The notes beneath the pieces were generated by a model, which saw only the letters and a list, made by a program, of their open reading frames with translations, was not told the origin of the DNA and made no database searches. Below, piece after piece: positions 13,089 through 24,350 of a stretch of 64,000 nucleotides of DNA. How positions within the stretch are numbered: the first letter of the stretch is position 1; every line of letters starts with the position of its first letter. The DNA is taken from the NCBI RefSeq assembly GCF_028453695.1, contig NC_135781.1, forward strand, positions 6,336,779 to 6,400,778. The letters run 5' to 3'. The DNA comes from Augochlora pura. Lineage: Eukaryota > Arthropoda > Insecta > Hymenoptera > Halictidae. The position numbers and the translations under genes were made by a program.

Positions 13089-13188
13089 NNNNNNNNNNNN
13101 NNNNNNNNNNNNNNNNNNNNNNNNNNNNNNNNNNNNNNNNNNNNNNNNNNNNNNNNNNNNNNNNNNNNNNNNNNNNNNNNNNNNNNNN
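13089..13188. other. Assembly gap (100 Ns)
   Basis: Exactly 100 Ns, the usual placeholder for a gap of unknown length. It lies about 230 bases past the minisatellite and 207 bases before the next start codon, so promoter sequence of the next gene may be missing. Open frames running through it are meaningless. Confidence 0.97.
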
Positions 13189-13395
13189 ATGGAGAAATCG
13201 TGCGTTTTCGTACATCCGCATCCGTTCATGTATATTTGGGAATAATTATTGCAAAATGGAAAACATCTAACAGCTTCGGTGAACAACAAACAGGAAGGAG
13301 AATCTTTTCGATGAACTGTACCCGTATATTAAGTGTGCGCGATCGTTCTGCCATCAGTTTTTTCATAATCTCGAGTCGAAGATACCGTGTTCGTC

Positions 13396-14193
13396 ATGCA
13401 ATCAAGAAAATCGAGAATGTTGATCTGGTTGCTAATCGGAGTTTGTTTTAGACACTGTCACAGCCTTGTCTACGACAGACCGAAAATAGTGACGTACGGC
13501 GAACCGTGTGTCGCTTCGCGCCAGCTACAGTTACCAGTCACGATCGAGGTAAAAGTCCATGCTTGTTGACTTGCAAGTAATTAGAAACTATTCTTGTGAT
13601 CGATGCTTTCTCGTGCTTGGAAAAAAGCGACGAAGAACGGCGATAAAGAAGGGAAAAATAAGATCAATGAATTTCAGGGGCCGAAACCACCTGTGGAAGA
13701 CCAGAAGATCCCGTTGTCGTTGGATCTAAAAGTTGTTTCGGACATGTACGCACAACCTCGTTCACGTCGCATCGAATACCCAATCGCCGTAGATATACCT
13801 TACCTAAAAACTACAACATTGTCAAAGGAAGAAATCATCCAGAACGAAGATACCCTGCGAGGAAAAACGTACGCGTACGATACGTATCTTCCACCTGTCG
13901 GCGATACTGTCTCGTTCCTCCCGTCGAAAAAATATAATTTCCAAGTTAACGTTCCAGTTTCCATCAAAGAGTAAGTTTCACATGTACGTCTGTTCTAGAC
14001 CGAACGTAATTCTTTCGCTTTCGCAAAGACTGAACCATTCCCGTGCCTCTTCTTCCTTTTCTCTTTTTTTCGTTTCAGAATCACATCCAATCCGTCTGCA
14101 CCCAAATACGTTGAACGATTGAAAGGACTCACCACGCGAGTCGACAGGGTACTTCTTCCAGCTTGCGAAGTTTCGCAGTCGCGCGGATGTTAA
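13396..14193 (+). CDS. Unrecognised secreted protein of 186 residues
   Basis: Three exons, 13396-13548, 13678-13970 and 14079-14193, join in frame. The N-terminus has a basic stretch and then a hydrophobic signal core (MLIWLLIGVCF), so the true start may be the internal ATG at 13417. Mature features are YGEPCVASRQLQLPVTIE, a beta-strand-like alternating region (KIPLSLDLKVVSD, YPIAVDIPYLK, YNFQVNVPVSIKE) and a tail with two cysteines (LLPACEVSQSRGC). The strand-like repeats suggest a small beta-rich extracellular protein, but I recognise no family. It lies between two other secreted-protein genes on the same strand. AATAAA follows at 14640. Confidence 0.75.
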
Positions 14194-14639
14194 CCCATAA
14201 CGGTTGTAAGTCACCTCTGACGTGACATCATAGATTAGACCTGAATATCTGATATCTGATAAGGGTTAAACTACACGCCCATTCCATGGAAAGCCGGATC
14301 TGAAACAGAAAACTATGAATCAATCAAATTCGAAGCGTACCAGTTCGGCGATAGACACGATATCAGCGACGCAACGATTGTTTGTTTGCACGTTGACCGA
14401 CACCGATTTCACTCTTGTCTGCAGTAGATTGTAACGCTTCAACCTTGACATTATAATCGTAATTGTTCAGCTCGTAGCATACATTTTGATTTAATGCTTG
14501 CAATAAGAAAATACAATGCTTCTTGATTACGAGTCTTCGACTTCGTCTTCGTTTCCGTTTCCTATCTTTTCCTTCAATTCATGAAGTCGTAACTCGTCGC
14601 GTTCGATTAGATCAGAAACGCATGCGTAATTCTTGTAGA

Positions 14640-14645
14640 AATAAA
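14640..14645 (+). terminator. Poly(A) signal
   Basis: AATAAA about 450 bases after the stop of the 13396 gene. Confidence 0.55.
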
Positions 14646-14793
14646 TATCGTTTTTCAAGGATCTGAGCAACTAAAATTTTCGATCGACGGTATCACATCG
14701 AACTTGATTCCCGTAAAGTAATAATCTTCTTTGTTGTCGAAATTGCTCACGGTATACGTGCTGTCTTGTCCGACGAGATATCGATCATGCGAG

Positions 14794-14800
14794 TATATAT
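14794..14800 (+). promoter_or_regulatory. Possible TATA box of the 14862 gene
   Basis: TATATAT lies 62 bases before the ATG, allowing a transcription start near 14825. Confidence 0.5.
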
Positions 14801-14861
14801 GAAGGTAGATATATGAACCGTCGGCAGACGAAATTGACGAGTAATTCTTTTGATAGAAAGT

Positions 14862-17063
14862 ATGAGGAACGGACGTTCGTTTGTTCTTTCGTTCACGGTG
14901 ATTATATTTTCCGGTATTCTAGTATGTGCCAACGAAAACTCGCGCAGTGATTCAACGATTCGACGAAGCCAAGATGAAACGACGGAAGAGCTACTGGTAA
15001 TTGTCATTCGTTGTTCTGGATGATCAACCTGTAACCGATTGTCAATTAACTTTCATCGAAATCGTAAAAAATAACTTGTCGTTCGTTCCGTATTTAATTC
15101 ATTGCTCCTAGATCGCACCGAGTGTCCACGAGTTTTGGAAAGTTCTTGAAAATGATTTACAAATGGCGACGAATGGTTCAAACCGGTCACCGTTGACAGT
15201 ACCATCGGGAAATGGCGAGCAGGTAAAACAGATTTTTGATTGGGTTCGTCATTCTGAGACAGAAAGAACGATTCCTTCCAGAACACCGACGACGAATCGA
15301 ATTCATTGCTAAAGCATCGCATCGCCGACAGGATGATAGAAACGGATCCAGTACTTCCCAAAGCGGAAACCGAAACAGAACCAGAAAGTGGAACCGTAAC
15401 CAAAGCTGAAATCGAAACAGAACCTACTGATCTGTCGTCGTTGATACGGGAAGAACGGCAGTGTTGTTCCTGTAAAGTGGAAGCTTCAGAGTTTATTCAC
15501 GATCGCGAAACCGGTGCCACGTTGCACGAGATTTTCTGCGAGGCCGACAAGTTGCTCCATTATGTGCTAATCGCTACCGAGAACTTAATGTACGAATTAG
15601 GATTCGATGAACAACTGTTCGATGCAAACAGCCAACAGAATCATTTGATTTCGCTGCTCGAGCTTCTCTCGGACAAAAATCTCCTCGAGGTGGTAGAATA
15701 TTGTTTGACCCGCGTCGAGAAGTTTCTCAGCAATCCCGAATATTTCGACTATCTGCTCATTGTCTTTCAAAACTCGGTTCCTGTAGACGACATTCTGAAA
15801 ACTTGGAATCGGCTGGATATTGCCGTCAGAAATTTTCTTGATCGCGTTGTGGAACTCGTCGACTCGCATCTCAATCTAGATTCTAACGCAGACGTTGTAA
15901 ACGATCTGCGGAAAGAAATTGTCGGCGCGAAAGAAGACACGTTGCGTTTCGTTCGGGAATATTCGCCGGATCTTTTCGCGGGTAAACCTTTTTCCCTCGA
16001 GAAAATATTATCGTTCATAGAATCGTTATTCGATCAATTTTTCGATCACGAGTCGCTATTTCGATTGTTCGCTATTTTTAAAGAGCTCGTCAATACGCTG
16101 CGAGATTTCGGTCACGGTTCTCCCATGTCCGGCTTTCAGAAACATATCATTGACCCAGTAAGAAATTTAATTTCACCACTTTTATCGAACATTCAGATAA
16201 AACCATCTCTGAACAGTATACTGAACAACGGAAAAGGTCTGCTCGATGCAATTTCCAATCCAAGTTCGGCGGTTATGGACGGATCTTCGTCTCCAATTCG
16301 GAAAGATATAATTGATTCGTCGAGGGTCGCCAAGGCGTTTCTCCTACCGAATAAAATATCCCCGCCGCTTCAGATAGCACAAAATCTTCCAACCGATTTC
16401 TTGTCACCTACCGATCGCTTGCGATCCATTTTCCCTTTTTCACAATTAAAAACAATAGCATACAATAATAACGGTAATAATGATGATAATAATGATGATG
16501 ATAATAATAATAAGCTGACCAGAAGGAACGCAGTAATAATGGGATCGAAAAAGTCTAGATCGAAAAAATCTAGATCGAAAAAGTCTAGATCGAACAAAGT
16601 CTTAGAAAAAGCCACGAACGATAACCTTCCACTACGAGCAGCATTATTGGAAATTCCAGAGTATTTCTCGAGACCGGACGAATCCCTTAAAATGGATTCG
16701 CCGAGTTACTCGCCGCGATTCGACTGGTCTTCTTTAGCAATCTCGCCGTCGCGTTTGCGAAACGTCGCTGTTCCGTTCGACTCGTTGACGACAGGTGGTA
16801 AGCACGAGTCCCTGTTTCCGTTTGCGTTACAAGAAAATTCTAATTATTACACTCCCCCGTTGCCATACTTCAATTCAAGGGACTCGCAGCCGGATTATCA
16901 ATCACGAGCTTACGCAGACTATCTGAAAACTATCGAACAGCGTTATAAAAATATAATAGGCGCCGACCTCGTCTCGACAGCGCTACGGCATAAATTCGAT
17001 GGAATATCAAACCGCATAAATTCAATGTTCCCTTTCCGACGCTTTTTGCCCGGCCGTTCGTAA
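14862..17063 (+). CDS. Unrecognised secreted helical protein, 675 residues
   Basis: Three exons, 14862-14996, 15112-15222 and 15282-17063, all join in phase 0. Residues 1-23 form a signal peptide (SFVLSFTVIIFSGILVCA). An acidic Glu/Thr-rich linker is followed by a CCSC cluster at about residues 143-146 and another Cys near 168. Residues about 150-380 are a long Leu/Phe/Asp-rich helical region (such as LLELLSDKNLLEVVEYCL and ILSFIESLFDQFFDHESLF). An Asn/Asp tract encoded by AAT/GAT repeats follows, then three near-identical KKSRS units around residues 505-521, and a Ser/Tyr/Pro-rich tail. No transmembrane segment is seen beyond the signal peptide. I recognise no family. The large continuous frame, signal peptide, clean splice sites and AATAAA at 17547 support a real gene. 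Confidence 0.82.
16545..16600 (+). repeat. 18-bp in-frame tandem repeat encoding KKSRS units
   Basis: Three copies of TCGAAAAARTCTAGA differ at one third-position base, and a fourth partial copy ends in AACAAA. They lie inside the 14862 gene just after an AAT/GAT trinucleotide tract, and the units form a strongly basic patch in an otherwise acidic protein. Confidence 0.85.
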
Positions 17064-17546
17064 ACATCGGCCCATACGGCGGTGCATCGTACGATGACAG
17101 TCAAAAACAATCCTTGCAGATTAGATTGTGACATTGCAACTAGCCGCAAACGAAATTGATCTCATCGTGGACAATGTTGATGCCACTTTGGAGAATACGA
17201 TCGTCATTCTTCCTAGAAACGACACGGGCACAAAGAGACGGACACGGGCACGGCTTTGATCGGGCTTGTGCGCGATTCCAGAGAGCCGCGGACCGATCAA
17301 TTTTAATCCGTTCAAGTCGAGAGCAACCAAGATGAAACGTGCACGGGTTCGAACGACCAACCGTTTCTATATTCGATCCGCAAATTCTAACGATCCCCGC
17401 ATTACTCTTTGCGGTTGAGCGTCTTCGTCGTTAATGCGACGCAGGTAATATGTCGTGCACGTAATGTATACCGTAATCAATCGCGTACATCGAACAAGAG
17501 AAAATGTTTGAGCTCGTTTGTAAACCAGTCCCAAGGAAGTCTGTAA

Positions 17547-17552
17547 AATAAA
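17547..17552 (+). terminator. Poly(A) signal
   Basis: AATAAA 484 bases after the stop of the 14862 gene. Confidence 0.6.
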
Positions 17553-17930
17553 ACTGACATTGGATGAACATGTTTACCGTTTGCAAAACCCAACCGCGTC
17601 GATTTCAGAATCGTTTTCAGTGAGCTCGGCGGGTTTCGGTAACAGCCAGCGTGAATGCGAAACGTTCAATGAAGAGATTTTGCCGATCGATCGCGTGACT
17701 CATCAACCGGGGCTTTGTGAATTTTCAAAGATAATCGGGGTACGAAAATAGTGAGACAGGAGGCGGCAAGGGGGGTACCTAAGGTTATACAATTTCCGGC
17801 AAGACAATAGAATTGATTGAAGAAAATGCAATTCACTCCGCGACGTAGAACAATTAATTCCGATAAAAGCTGCTGTCCCGTGGACAATTGATTTCAGTTT
17901 TCAACGTGGCGGTTGGAACAATCGTATCGT

Positions 17931-17988
17931 GTTTAGTCGAGTCTAGTCGTGTCTAATCGTATACAGTCGTGTCTAATCGTGTTATACC
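17931..17988. repeat. 11-bp-type tandem repeat (AGTCGTGTCTA)
   Basis: Four to five imperfect copies of TAGTCGTGTCT/TAATCGTGT/ACAGTCGTGTCT. Confidence 0.7.
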
Positions 17989-18034
17989 GTTTGTCGTTGA
18001 TCGACAAAGACCAACCACGAAAGAAATAGACAGA

Positions 18035-18120
18035 TCTCGCGGGAGCACAGAGGCCTGATTCGTTGATTATTGGGGTCTCGCGGGAGCGCTGAGGCCGAGT
18101 CGTTCGAGTCGTTGATTATT
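18035..18120. repeat. Two-copy direct repeat of about 41-45 bp
   Basis: TCTCGCGGGAGC, then GAGGCC, then TCGTTGATTATTG occur in the same order twice, starting at 18035 and 18076. It lies about 150-230 bases before a start codon, so it may be a duplicated promoter element. Confidence 0.7.
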
Positions 18121-18268
18121 GCCGAGTGATCTTTGATCTTAATTCGTTTGATGGTACTAGTGCCTGTTCGTCACGCCGTTTCTAGCAAAGCAGTTTACCG
18201 CTGTCTCTTCGACGAAAACTATCGCACTGCTACTCGACGCTTCTAACACAGGAAACGCATCTACTACC

Positions 18269-18944
18269 ATGGCACGACTTTTATTTACGGCCTTCTTAAT
18301 GGTCTGCTTGTTCTACGTCTTCCAGGTATTTACAATAATTTTTAACGATGCAACTATTTATTGTTAAATTTCAGATTTCAAATTCTAGATTTTATAGATA
18401 TACCGAAGTAAATAAAAAAACAATAAAGTAAAAAGAATCTCGCGTCGGTAGTCAAACATTTCTTGATACAGTTATATCCATATCAGTAACCATCGCAGTT
18501 TCATTTTTAAACCAACAAGCTGCCTCCAACAATGTAACGTAATTTCGTTGAAATCGTTTCTGTTGGCATTTACATTCGGCTAAAAAAATCACTGCGTAGT
18601 TAATAATTCTTTGAATTATTCGGACCTATAAAATGAAAAGAAAAGTTGTAAATTGAAGTGGCCTCGATCGTTTGCTTATTAATCGTTATGATTTGGTCTA
18701 GGCGATCCCTATGCCGGACGATCCGCAAGCAGCCCCAACAACGCCCAACAGTTTGGATAACATTGCGGACCAGGTGAAGAAAGCTTGGAACAGCGCATCC
18801 GACACGTTGAACCAAAAAATGGGCGAATGGATGAACGAGAGCAACTTCAACGATGCCATCGACAAAGCAAAAACACTGTTGAACCAAGCTGGCGACCATA
18901 TCCGCAAGGAAGCTGAAAAGATTGGTGAAAAGCTCCACGACTAA
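18269..18944 (+). CDS. Small secreted amphipathic helical protein (apolipophorin-like)
   Basis: Two exons, 18269-18325 and 18702-18944, join in phase 0 to give 99 residues. The first exon encodes only a signal peptide (hydrophobic core LLFTAFLMVCLFYVF). The mature peptide is about 80 residues. It starts with a Pro-rich AIPMPDDPQ segment and continues as amphipathic helices with Lys/Asp/Glu faces, for example IADQVKKAWNSASDTLNQKM and AIDKAKTLLNQAGDHIRKEA. It has no cysteine. The pattern matches one half of the apolipophorin-III-like gene 2 kb downstream, so I infer a shortened lipid-binding paralogue or an exchangeable apolipoprotein-like peptide. Function is not established. AATAAA follows at 18992. 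Confidence 0.8.
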
Positions 18945-18991
18945 TCATCCTCCACATGTTCCACATTTTATGCGATATTATGCAATGATAC

Positions 18992-18997
18992 AATAAA
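18992..18997 (+). terminator. Poly(A) signal
   Basis: AATAAA 48 bases after the stop of the 18269 gene. Confidence 0.8.
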
Positions 18998-20886
18998 ATA
19001 TCTAATAATGTTATATTATACAACACCACGGCCTACGTGTACACTTGCACGCGCGGTGAAAATTTTGTTCATGCGCACAGAAATTGTACTTGAAACATGT
19101 ATTTTTAGACGAACGATCTTATAAAGATTTCAAAATTTCCTTTTGTTCTTCGCGAATGCCGCTTGGAGACACGTTGCGTAACTCGAAGTTGAAAGCAGCG
19201 TCAACTTTGACATTGAGCGCCGCGATAAAATATTATACTTTAGTTTATCGCAATATATGACACAATATGCTGCACGATTAATCGATGATCGTAGTTATGT
19301 AAAGCACTTGCGGGACCAATTCTACGAATAAAATAATAAAACATGCACATCGAAACATAGGTTTGGAAATTATTCGCCCCACTCAAAGTTCGAACTAAAA
19401 ATTCGATTTAAACGTTTCCACTTGTAATCGTAATCCTCACGATTCTATCGCGGATCTTAATAATTCCTGAAAACATAGTTTCACAAGATTCCTTTTTAAT
19501 ATTTCCATACAAATCTACATATGTATAGTACCGAAACTCCAATGAACGATCTGACTTAATACAAAGCGATGCAGTGCAATGCAATGCCACAATGCAGCAC
19601 GTCATTCGTAACAATCGGTTGCATTTCAAGGTGATCGTATACATACAAGGCCTTGTGAAACTGATAGAATCTCGACGAGACGCGACTCACTGTTCTTTTG
19701 AATCTTTTGAATGAAAGATAAAAAGCGGTTGAAGAATGGACGGGAGAATCAGAAAACAACATTGGAACAGCTGCGAATTTTATTAAACAACATGTTATCT
19801 GCTTGCAATAGCATTATGCTATGTATGCTGCTTTCTTAGAATTAGTTAGCTCCGAGCTACAATAATATTTCGATGAATTTTTCAACGATATGGCTTACTC
19901 CATCTCGTATCTATAATAAACGAGCAAGATGAAAGATTGACAAATGGCTCTGCTATTCTCAGTTCAGACAAATTCTAGGAGCATTACGCGTGGCATTGGT
20001 AAACGTATAAAATAATCTACAAATGCAATGTTACGAACTTTCCTCGGGACCTTGCCCCCTTGACCTATCATTCTAAGAGAATCGGTACTCGGTATTTACT
20101 GAACATACAACGGAACGGCCCAAACAACTTAATGACAAAACAATCAGACGAGTCACCCATTCTGAGCAAATAATCACGTTCTAGCATGAAATGCAAAGTC
20201 TTGAATCATATTGGGCAGCATTGATTTTCATTTGATTTCCAGAAATAAAAAACGCCGATCTGAAATTACAGATAATTCCGATGACGTTTTTCACCTCTGA
20301 CTTTTAGGTATCAGTCCGCGAACGAGTGTTTGAAATTCGTACGATTCATTATTTCGAAAGCAAGCAGCACGTGCGATGAACATTACTTTTCGAGCTAATA
20401 CAGGTATTACAATAATACTGTCCAACAGCTGCTTCGCAATCTTAATTTCAAATTCCTAATCAATAGCTGATTCTTGGCAATCTTTATGCGCCGGAGACCA
20501 ATCCAAAGACCTACAATAATCCGTCTGTTGTTATTCCAACTGTACTGCATGTGTGCCGTGTGCCGCGACTTTACTGCAACTGTATCGAGGCTCGCGACTC
20601 CGCTGCGACCTGCGATTGATCCGCGACTGTACCACGAGCAACCCCTTTATTAACACGTACAATTCTTTTCACGATTTGTTGAGTTTTATATACTATCGCA
20701 GCCTGGATCTCGCCGTTGAATCTGCAAATTCACTTAGTAAGACGAGATGAACGAGAGATATGCGTGCGTTTGCGTGTGTTATGATTCATCTTCGTCGAAA
20801 CAAGATAAAAAATTCGGTGCCCTCGTGCACCCTTGATAAGAATCGCCTATAAAGCTGGTAGCTCCGACAGCGGGATGATCAGTCGA
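18998..20886. other. Spacer between the two apolipophorin-like genes
   Basis: AT-rich with no convincing open frame. The short - strand frames at 19408-19762 overlap each other and lack features. The last 100 bases carry the promoter of the apolipophorin-III-like gene. Confidence 0.6.
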
Positions 20887-20893
20887 TATAAAT
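20887..20893 (+). promoter_or_regulatory. TATA box of the apolipophorin-III-like gene
   Basis: TATAAAT is 50 bases before the ATG at 20937, leaving room for a start site near 20917. Confidence 0.7.
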
Positions 20894-20936
20894 AAGTTGA
20901 GAGTCTGCGAAAGCGAAAAGCGAAAAAATTAAAAAA

Positions 20937-21818
20937 ATGAAGAGCATCATCGCAATCGCGTTAGCATTGGCAGTTGTGGTTACGGAAGCTAGAGTCGCGC
21001 CGGCTACCGAGACCGCATCCACAAACACCCAAGGATCTGATGGGAATCAATTAACCGATCTTATTAATCAAGCACAAAACAACATCAACAGTATCACTAA
21101 ACAAATCCAAGAGAAACTAAACCTGCCTGATCAAGACACCCTCCTCAAAACCGTTAAGGAACAAACAACCGGCTTCGCGGCGAATTTTGAAACGTTCTTG
21201 AAGAACGTTACAGCAGAGGTATTCAATTTACGTCTCTTCCAACTTTTTAATTTCATCTAGCCGAGATTGTGTATCACAGTCGTCATTGTTTTACTATTTC
21301 CATTGTTTGTCTTTTTAAATTACGTTCAAAATATTCGCCTAATAATTTATAAAAAAAATTCATCGGGTGTGAAGAGTATCGAAAACACGTATAATCGTCA
21401 ACATGTGTATTTTTGTACAAACTATTGTCATTATCGATGGAACGGAAGGTAAGGAACACGTATTGAAGCAACAATTAATGAAAATCGTTGGTGATCGTTG
21501 TTTCAGATTCAAAGTAAGAGTCCCGAGTTGGAATCCGTATGGAACGACGTGAAAGGGAAAATCACTAAAGGTCTGGATGAAGTTACCAGTGGAAACGCGA
21601 AGCAACAACTAGCCGATTTGGAGGCGAAATTCAAACAAGGTGTACAGACAGTGCTCTCAGAATCCGATAAAACAGCAAAGACTTTGAATCAGCATTCGAG
21701 CAAGATCCAGGAGGAGATCGCCAAGTTTACGAAACAGGCGGTCGATATTACCGTAGAAGCAACACAAAATTTAAACAATCTGCTTCAGCAAACCGCTGCT
21801 TCTACCAAAAAGGAGTAA
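20937..21818 (+). CDS. Apolipophorin-III-like protein
   Basis: Two exons, 20937-21218 and 21507-21818 (phase 0), give 197 residues. A signal peptide (MKSIIAIALALAVVVTEA) is followed by a Thr/Ala-rich linker and then four to five amphipathic helices without cysteine or Trp-rich cores. Characteristic segments are LTDLINQAQNNINSITKQI, ESVWNDVKGKITKGLDEV and IQEEIAKFTKQAVDITVEA. Length, helix pattern and Gln/Lys/Asn richness match insect apolipophorin-III, the exchangeable haemolymph apolipoprotein that coats lipophorin during lipid transport and also takes part in immune recognition. A TATA box and a neighbouring small paralogue-like gene support it. The assignment rests on composition and helix pattern rather than an alignment. 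Confidence 0.85.
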
Positions 21819-22624
21819 TTTTTTTCGACTTTCTTTCTACCCAGTCCATTTATTCTAAAATATCAGAATCAGACAAACTCGAAGCATACGATTCTAAAAA
21901 ATATAATTTATGAAATAGTAATCTTTCACCGAATTAAAATCAAACTTATAACAGTTTTCTGCATGCTTCTGACAAAGCAAATTAATTTCGATCAATCGAA
22001 TACTTTTGCGCTTGCACTTTGCGTATATGACGTGTACAATGTATAGAAAACGATCAAACAAATACATCTTGCAATCGGTTTAACGATTCTCCTTTTATTG
22101 CTTCCCTTCCATTTCATATTTGCCATTCGGTAAAGAGTAAAATGCATTGTATCGTTTCGTATGGTATATATCAACATATACATATAAGATAATACGTTAT
22201 TATCTGGAATATTGAGATACTGCATTACTGTGATATACAATATACAATATGTATGTGCGTGTATGTCTATAATAATCTCGTTTTCAAGCATTTCTACCAC
22301 CTATATTCAAATGAGGATTAGATTAAATATGCTTGCCAAATTATCAATACGTTGACGGTAACGTGGTTTTTCTTATACATTATGGCAAAATAATTTCATC
22401 ATTCATTATACTTATTGACAGTGTTACTCAAAGCTTCAAAATGATTTATGATTTTCAAGCGTTCCTCATACCGTGTCAGCAAATACCATTCCGATGGGCA
22501 CATAATACATGCATATATTCGTGCAAGAGTCACGAACAAACTCGTTAAATCACGACGTGCAATGTTAGAGAGCATAGCACTGTCAGTTATTGTCTAATTG
22601 AAAAGAATTAACATAAATTAGAAT

Positions 22625-22987
22625 ATGAACAAAATGTTGCTGCTAGTGTTTGTCGTTTTAGTGGTAAGTTCGGCAATTCCTTTCATTCAACTTGTCTATA
22701 TAAAAAGATTCAATAAAACCTTCTGTCAGACGATTACGGAGACCACCAAAGGAATACGTGGGAAGGAACGGGAACTGTCCTGGAAAAATAGCATGTCCGA
22801 TAAATCGATCGCTCGTATCGATCCAGAAAGAGTGAACAAAGGTTTCGATATGATAGTTCGAGGTGTGAACGTGCTGGGTCGATTAGACAATTTCATCTCT
22901 GATAGAACGAAAGATATCGTTCGGAAACTGCACGCGATGTACCACGAGGACCACAAAAATGCACGAAATAATTTCAATCGACATTGA
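22625..22987 (+). CDS. Small secreted basic helical protein, unrecognised
   Basis: An uninterrupted frame of 120 residues begins with a signal peptide (LLLVFVVLVVSSAIP) and ends NFNRH. An in-phase intron may be hidden inside. A GTAAGT donor at 22664 and a TTCTGTCAG acceptor ending at 22729 would remove exactly 66 bases, leaving a 98-residue protein. That version has the same exon plan as the 18269 gene (signal peptide exon, then mature exon). The mature part is charged and helical (RVNKGFDMIVRGVNVLGRLD, KDIVRKLHAMYHED), rich in Arg/Lys/His, with no cysteine in the spliced form. I recognise no family. It is the last gene of the secreted block. Confidence 0.65.
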   Translation: MNKMLLLVFVVLVVSSAIPFIQLVYIKRFNKTFCQTITETTKGIRGKERELSWKNSMSDKSIARIDPERVNKGFDMIVRGVNVLGRLDNFISDRTKDIVRKLHAMYHEDHKNARNNFNRH

Positions 22988-24101
22988 TTTATTTTCTGTT
23001 TGACTTGTTAATCGGATAGAACGAGTTAATTTGTCTTTGTTAGTTAGTCAGAACGCGAAGCGGCACGGCACGGTGTGGCACGTAAAAAATACACTTTTGG
23101 GAAACAAACTACATGTGTACACGGTTAACAAGTTTGAAATGTATTCGTAATACGAATTGTGTAACCGAGTGTAACTGTGTCCAATCGTGTCCAACCGTGT
23201 TTAACCCTGCAGTGGTGTAAAACGGTAGGTACATGTACGAAGTTACGCAGTTTTGCACACATATACTTATGTACGGGTGCAAAAATTTTGTGGAAGAGCT
23301 CGGAAACTTGACTGTACTTTGAATATGTATGAAGAAAAACATTTCTACAGTTAGACAGATTTTATTGTATGATAAACGAGATATGACGTTATAGATTCTA
23401 TAATGTTGCTATGTAACAAGCTGTATGACTGAAATATTGTATGTAGTATATCATGAATACCATTTTCATCATTTAAGTTTAATGACATGTCCGTATCGTA
23501 TAAATTGGCTATTTACAAATCATAAAGCTATCTGTAGTAAAAATTAAGTGTACAAAATACTCGATTCTTACTATGAAACCTGCAATCATGAATGATTCGT
23601 AATGACGATGGTAAGGAAGCTTTAGAATTTAAAAGTGAAAAATCTAAGACTCCAGTCCTCTGTTCTCTACCTTGTTGTGTTGTGCGTGTTTATCTGGAGG
23701 CAGCATCTATGAAGTACTATGAACAAAGAAGTCTCAGGATCCTATACCTATTTATAATTTTTCTATTAATTTTCTTCTTATATATAATTTATTTATTATT
23801 ATCTAGTTTAATTTAATACGGAAAAGATCTTTTTAATAAGATATACACAATAGTAACAACACCAATTGTTTCATTTCAGTAGTAAAGATATGTTTATTAT
23901 TATACTAAGAAACGCAATGACGTGTAAAAATGGTAAAAAAATGAGACCCAAAAATAATAAAAAACACTTGGCTTCGTAAGCAGGTACAACCTGGAACTAC
24001 CTCCTATGTTTCGACTGAAAGCGAACGTTAGTACGTACAGTATTGCGTTATACTCCTGCACACCTCCAGGCCGCATCTTGATCCGTAGCAAGTGTCTCAT
24101 A

Positions 24102-24350
24102 GAAATTTTCTTTGCTCTGATTGGTTGACGATTCACTACTGACACAGGATCCACTGAGGATTGAATATGCAGTAAAATGGTGAGGACGTGTGCTCACTTC
24201 AGCTTAGGTCTTACTCCTACATGCTCTTCTTAATTCTCTTGATTCCTAAGCTGGCGCACACGCCTTATCGTTTTACTGCGTATCCAATCCGCTACGAATC
24301 TTGCCTCAACAAAGAATCGTCGGCCAATGAGAGCAGCACAATTTTTGTAC
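24102..24350. repeat. Fold-back (hairpin) repeat, copy 1
   Basis: Two arms of about 105 bases pair imperfectly across a loop at roughly 24209-24244. Examples are TTGAATATGCAGTAAAA in the left arm against TTTTACTGCGTATCCAA in the right, CAGCTTAGG against CCTAAGCTG, and CTCTGATTGGTTGACGATT against AATCGTCGGCCAATGAGAG. Homology to the repeat at 39400-39720 extends left to about 24000. It is probably a non-autonomous mobile element, and a transcript would fold into a long hairpin. Confidence 0.75.

Larger units (their letters stand above)
17553..18268. other. Spacer with short direct repeats
   Basis: It holds two small repeat arrays (17931-17988 and 18035-18120) and presumably the promoter of the 18269 gene. 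I see no TATA box. The open frame starting near 17560 has no features. Confidence 0.6.

Noticed and set aside
12962..13451. Open frames running through the Ns
   Set aside because: The run of 100 Ns carries no sequence, so continuity is artificial.
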